DNA of 23,558 bases from Treponema sp. (GTDB lineage: Bacteria; Spirochaetota; Spirochaetia; Treponematales; Treponemataceae). The stretch covers positions 1 to 23,558 of the forward strand of contig JAEDFX010000029.1 of NCBI GenBank assembly GCA_016297805.1. The letters run 5' to 3'. Both the position numbers and the translations under genes were made by a program. The notes under the pieces are model-generated. The model was given only the letters and a program-made list of their open reading frames with translations. It was not told the origin of the DNA and made no database searches. Each line of letters starts with the position of its first letter. Within the stretch, counting starts at the first letter, position 1. Positions 20,920 through 23,558 of this stretch are shown here, in pieces.

Positions 20920-22593
20920 TTGTTATCATACGATTCATTCATTGACGTTCCTCTATTGATAAGTGCTGCTTGTGCAGTATTACTATTTGTTTTTCTTTTG
21001 ATAAGCAAATTAAGAAATACTGCTAAATTCAGTTTTGTCTTCTTTCTTGTAGCAGGAATCGTTCTTGTTGGTTCATTTTACTGTTATTACACAGAACAGT
21101 ATTTCTTTTTTGTAGTTGCAGTAATTCTTGCACAAGTTGTTACATTGCCTTATCTGATTTTCAAAGCTTTTGATAATCCTGAAAAAAGAGAAGAAAAGAA
21201 AGCAGCTAAAAAAGCAGCTGAACTTGCAGCTTCCCGAGACAATGATATGGTCAATAAAGCTGTCATAGATGAGATTGAAAATAATCATAATAAAATTATG
21301 GAAGTTAATAAGGATCTTGTAGCTAAGGTTTCTACATTCTTCTCTGGTGATAACAGTATGGAAAACTTCCTTGAATACTGTAATGACCTTCTTATGCAGA
21401 AAGTATCAGCCGACGGATGTGTAATTCTTGTAGCAGATGATTATGATAACACACTTGCAGTAAAATCATTTAAAGGATCTTTCCCTCCTCCATATAAATT
21501 GCCGGAAGATTTGCCACACAAACCAATCAGAGTTGAAACAAACCTTAGATTTGCCCAATTCCAGCTAAAAGACAATATTTTTGGTGATATTTTCTCTGAA
21601 GGACAGCCTGCATTAATTGCAGATTCTGTAAAAGACCCTCGCGTATATCAGAATGGTCCTGAAGACTTCCTCCGTTGTGGTAGTTATATTTTTGCACCAA
21701 TCAAGCAATTGGAAGGAACAGTTGGTTTAATTGCACTTTCACGTGATCCAAATAAAGAAAAGTTTACCAAGAAGGATTTTGATGAAGCAGTTATCCTTGC
21801 CGATGCAATTTCAACAACAATGAAACCTTTGTACAGCTTCCTTGATTATGCTGAGCATACAGAATTAAATAAAGGTGGCAGCATTGCTTCTAAATATCAG
21901 AAGGATTTACTTCCTCCAAAATTACCTGTAATTTCAGGTGTTTCTATTGGTTGTTATTCAAATCCAGTAGAAAGTGTATGTGGTGACTACTACGATATTA
22001 TTGTTTCAAGAAAAGATAGAGTTTCATTTGTAATGGCAGACGTTGCAGGAAAAGGAATGAACTCATTAATTGTAATGATTATGATTCGTGCAATTCTTCG
22101 TCTTGCTGTTAATACAGCTCAGTCAGCTTCAACAATTATGTCATGGGCTAACAGAGGTCTGTGTTCAGATAGTTCAAAGATTGACCGTTTTGCCAGCGTT
22201 GCCTTAATCAATTATAATTCAACAACTAAGGAAGCAGAAATTGCCACATGTGGTAATAATCCTGTTTTCCTTTTCAGTCAGGCAGACAAAGCATTTAAAC
22301 AACTTTCAACACCATCAGAACCAATGGGTGTAACAAAGGAAACTGTTTATACAGATCAGAAGATTGCGTTGAATACCGGTGACATTCTTGTTACATGTAC
22401 AGATGGTTTACTTGAATCTCTCAATGAAAATGGTGTACAATATTCAATCGAATCTCTTAATAAAGTTATTACTAAGAATTGTTCAGCTAGTGCAAAGGAT
22501 ATTTCAAATCGTGTAAAAGATGATTTGAGAAAATACTGTGGCACTGCACAGCAATATGATGACCAAAGCCTTCTGGTTATTAAAATTCAATAG
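20920..22593 (+). CDS. membrane GAF-SpoIIE/RsbU-type PP2C phosphatase
   Basis: This 557-residue protein should dephosphorylate the STAS protein encoded next, freeing it to bind the anti-sigma kinase. Three transmembrane helices span about 10-30, 37-57 and 61-84. An Ala/Lys/Glu-rich coiled coil follows (88-135), then a GAF-like sensor domain (about 140-305) and a PP2C domain (320-557). The PP2C metal-binding residues are complete: Asp356 and Asp359 in GDYYDI, Asp374 in MADVAGKGMNS, Asp495 in TCTDGLLE, and Asp547-Asp548 in YDDQSLLVIK, with KYQKDLLPPKLP as the usual lead-in. The start is TTG 20920, with AAAGGAG 6 bases upstream; no ATG precedes the first helix. The sensed signal is unknown. It is the first gene of a three-gene cassette. 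Confidence 0.93.
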   Translation: MLSYDSFIDVPLLISAACAVLLFVFLLISKLRNTAKFSFVFFLVAGIVLVGSFYCYYTEQYFFFVVAVILAQVVTLPYLIFKAFDNPEKREEKKAAKKAAELAASRDNDMVNKAVIDEIENNHNKIMEVNKDLVAKVSTFFSGDNSMENFLEYCNDLLMQKVSADGCVILVADDYDNTLAVKSFKGSFPPPYKLPEDLPHKPIRVETNLRFAQFQLKDNIFGDIFSEGQPALIADSVKDPRVYQNGPEDFLRCGSYIFAPIKQLEGTVGLIALSRDPNKEKFTKKDFDEAVILADAISTTMKPLYSFLDYAEHTELNKGGSIASKYQKDLLPPKLPVISGVSIGCYSNPVESVCGDYYDIIVSRKDRVSFVMADVAGKGMNSLIVMIMIRAILRLAVNTAQSASTIMSWANRGLCSDSSKIDRFASVALINYNSTTKEAEIATCGNNPVFLFSQADKAFKQLSTPSEPMGVTKETVYTDQKIALNTGDILVTCTDGLLESLNENGVQYSIESLNKVITKNCSASAKDISNRVKDDLRKYCGTAQQYDDQSLLVIKIQ

Positions 22594-22608
22594 GAAAGGA
22601 GCTTCTTT

Positions 22609-22947
22609 ATGGAACTTAAAATACGTAAAAATGGTGATGTATACATTATTGACGTAACCGGAGAAATGGATCTTTACAATTCATACAAACTTAAAGAGCT
22701 TGTAATGAAGATGTTGGAAAAGAACGTTAAAAACTTCGTTATTAATCTCGAACAGGTAGATTACATCGACTCGTCTGGAATCGGTGCTCTTATTTACATT
22801 TGTTCAACAATCAAAAAGATGAATCTAAATTTGGCAATTGCCAACATTCATGGTTCAGTAAAAAAGGTAATTGAACTTACAAAATTGATGGGTTACTTCC
22901 CTATTGCTAACAGCATTGAAGAAGCCCTTCTTATGGTTAAAGAATAA
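22609..22947 (+). CDS. STAS-domain anti-anti-sigma factor (RsbV/SpoIIAA type)
   Basis: This 112-residue single-domain protein is the switch component. In its unphosphorylated form it should bind the HATPase protein and release whatever that protein holds. The STAS fold is clear: VYIIDVTGEMDLYNS (11-25), FVINLEQVDYIDSSGIGAL (43-61) and AIANIHGSVKKVIELTKL. The phospho-acceptor is Ser55 or Ser56 in the DSSG loop, by analogy to SpoIIAA. AAGGAG precedes the ATG by a short gap, and the gene starts 15 bases after the phosphatase stop. Length is normal for the family. Confidence 0.93.
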   Translation: MELKIRKNGDVYIIDVTGEMDLYNSYKLKELVMKMLEKNVKNFVINLEQVDYIDSSGIGALIYICSTIKKMNLNLAIANIHGSVKKVIELTKLMGYFPIANSIEEALLMVKE

Positions 22948-23003
22948 AATTTGACCTATATTTTATATATTAAAAAAAGTATTACTTATTCAGGAGGAAT
23001 AGA

Positions 23004-23558
23004 ATGGTTCAGGAATTAAAGGAACTTAGATCGGATGAGAATGACCCATTATTTGATAAAACAAACATGTTAAAAAAGGAGTTTCCATCGGATTTTAGAC
23101 AGATACGATATTTCACATTGTTAATCGTACAGTCAGCTCCTACAGAAATCAAAGAATTGAATCTTCTTGAACAGCAGATTAGTGAAGTTATTAAAAATGC
23201 TGTAAAACATGGTAATCACTGTGATATTAACAAAAAAGTAACTGTTTGGTATTCATTCAGTGCAACTCATGCTCATATTATTGTTCAGGATGAAGGTGAA
23301 GGTTTCCAGGATTTGGAAAAATGGAACGAATTCAATAAAAAACGTCTTGAATGTTTGCACAAAAATGATTTTATGCAGTTAGCTGATTATGTTTCATTCC
23401 GTACAAAAGAATCTGATAGCCAGGATGGTGGTAACGCTTTGTTTGCTGCTCTTGAATATTGGAATGGTGGTTTTGTTTACAATGGAAAAAGGAATGCTGT
23501 TGCTATGCTTAAAAAATATCAACAGAAATTCCATAACGCTAATCATGATGGAGAATAA
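23004..23558 (+). CDS. HATPase anti-sigma factor / serine kinase-like protein (RsbW type), atypical
   Basis: This 184-residue protein is the likely partner of the STAS protein. Its GHKL ATPase fold shows the N-box EVIKNAVKHGN (61-71) with Glu61, Asn65 and His69, and the G1 box DEGEGF (96-101). It is longer than the 140-160 residues usual for RsbW/SpoIIAB. The segment between the G1 box and DGGNALFAA (141-149) is about 40 residues, is charged, and lacks the usual G-x-G-L G2 motif. The N-terminal 35 residues are also an extension. AGGAGG lies 5 bases before the ATG. The gap from the STAS gene is 56 bases with no terminator. In other bacteria such proteins sequester a sigma factor; no sigma gene is seen here. 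The stop codon is the last codon of the window, so the gene is complete. Confidence 0.87.
   Translation: MVQELKELRSDENDPLFDKTNMLKKEFPSDFRQIRYFTLLIVQSAPTEIKELNLLEQQISEVIKNAVKHGNHCDINKKVTVWYSFSATHAHIIVQDEGEGFQDLEKWNEFNKKRLECLHKNDFMQLADYVSFRTKESDSQDGGNALFAALEYWNGGFVYNGKRNAVAMLKKYQQKFHNANHDGE

Noticed and set aside
22948..23003. TTGACC-like promoter before the HATPase gene
   Set aside because: No -10-like hexamer lies 16-18 bases downstream; the gene is more simply part of the phosphatase/STAS operon.

Overview
The window most likely comes from a low-GC treponeme (phylum Spirochaetota), probably a gut or rumen relative rather than T. pallidum. The strongest evidence is a complete FlaA periplasmic-flagellum sheath protein. 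It sits beside an N-acetylmuramoyl-alanine amidase and a small GerMN-domain protein, an order I recall from T. pallidum (TP0247-TP0249). A protein matching the spirochete-specific 'spiro-SPASM' family, many TPR proteins and an RsbU/RsbV/RsbW-type switch fit the same assignment. Coding density is high and no intergenic gap exceeds 300 bases. I see no insertion sequence, phage, CRISPR array or rRNA.

Positions 1-10,744 are read leftward. A six-gene run starts with the radical-SAM-like spiro-SPASM protein. It continues with a GT2-like glycosyltransferase, a three-domain SpsF/PseG/methyltransferase fusion, an ATP-grasp ligase, a periplasmic amidase and a membrane-anchored GerMN protein, with overlapping or near-abutting junctions. 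flaA follows with its own near-consensus sigma-70 promoter and a strong terminator. Only 17 bases beyond that terminator hairpin begins a RelA/SpoT-type (p)ppGpp synthetase fused to TPRs. A tRNA-Glu with its own promoter lies at the left edge. The sugar-activating, glycosyl-transferring and methyl-transferring genes next to flaA suggest, by inference, a flagellar or cell-surface glycan pathway. A sigma-28-like promoter appears to start the run almost exactly at the first ATG.

Positions 10,849-14,220 are read rightward as xseA-xseB-mutL (exonuclease VII and mismatch repair). They converge on a leftward pair of envelope TPR proteins (14,229-17,656). One has a long charged coiled coil built on a 42-bp DNA repeat; the other has a ladder of W-E-x-[ILV]-[DE] motifs.

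Positions 17,774-20,820 are a tight rightward trio: a membrane-anchored TPR protein with a degenerate Mrr-like nuclease domain, a metallophosphoesterase lacking the motif-I histidine, and a ParB-like protein. No function is known to me for this trio, and it is one of the better candidates for an undescribed system.

Positions 20,920-23,558 hold a partner-switching cassette: a membrane GAF-PP2C phosphatase, a STAS anti-anti-sigma protein and an atypical HATPase kinase/anti-sigma protein. It is preceded by a good sigma-70 promoter and a perfect sigma-28 -10 octamer. No sigma factor is encoded in the window, so the target is outside it.
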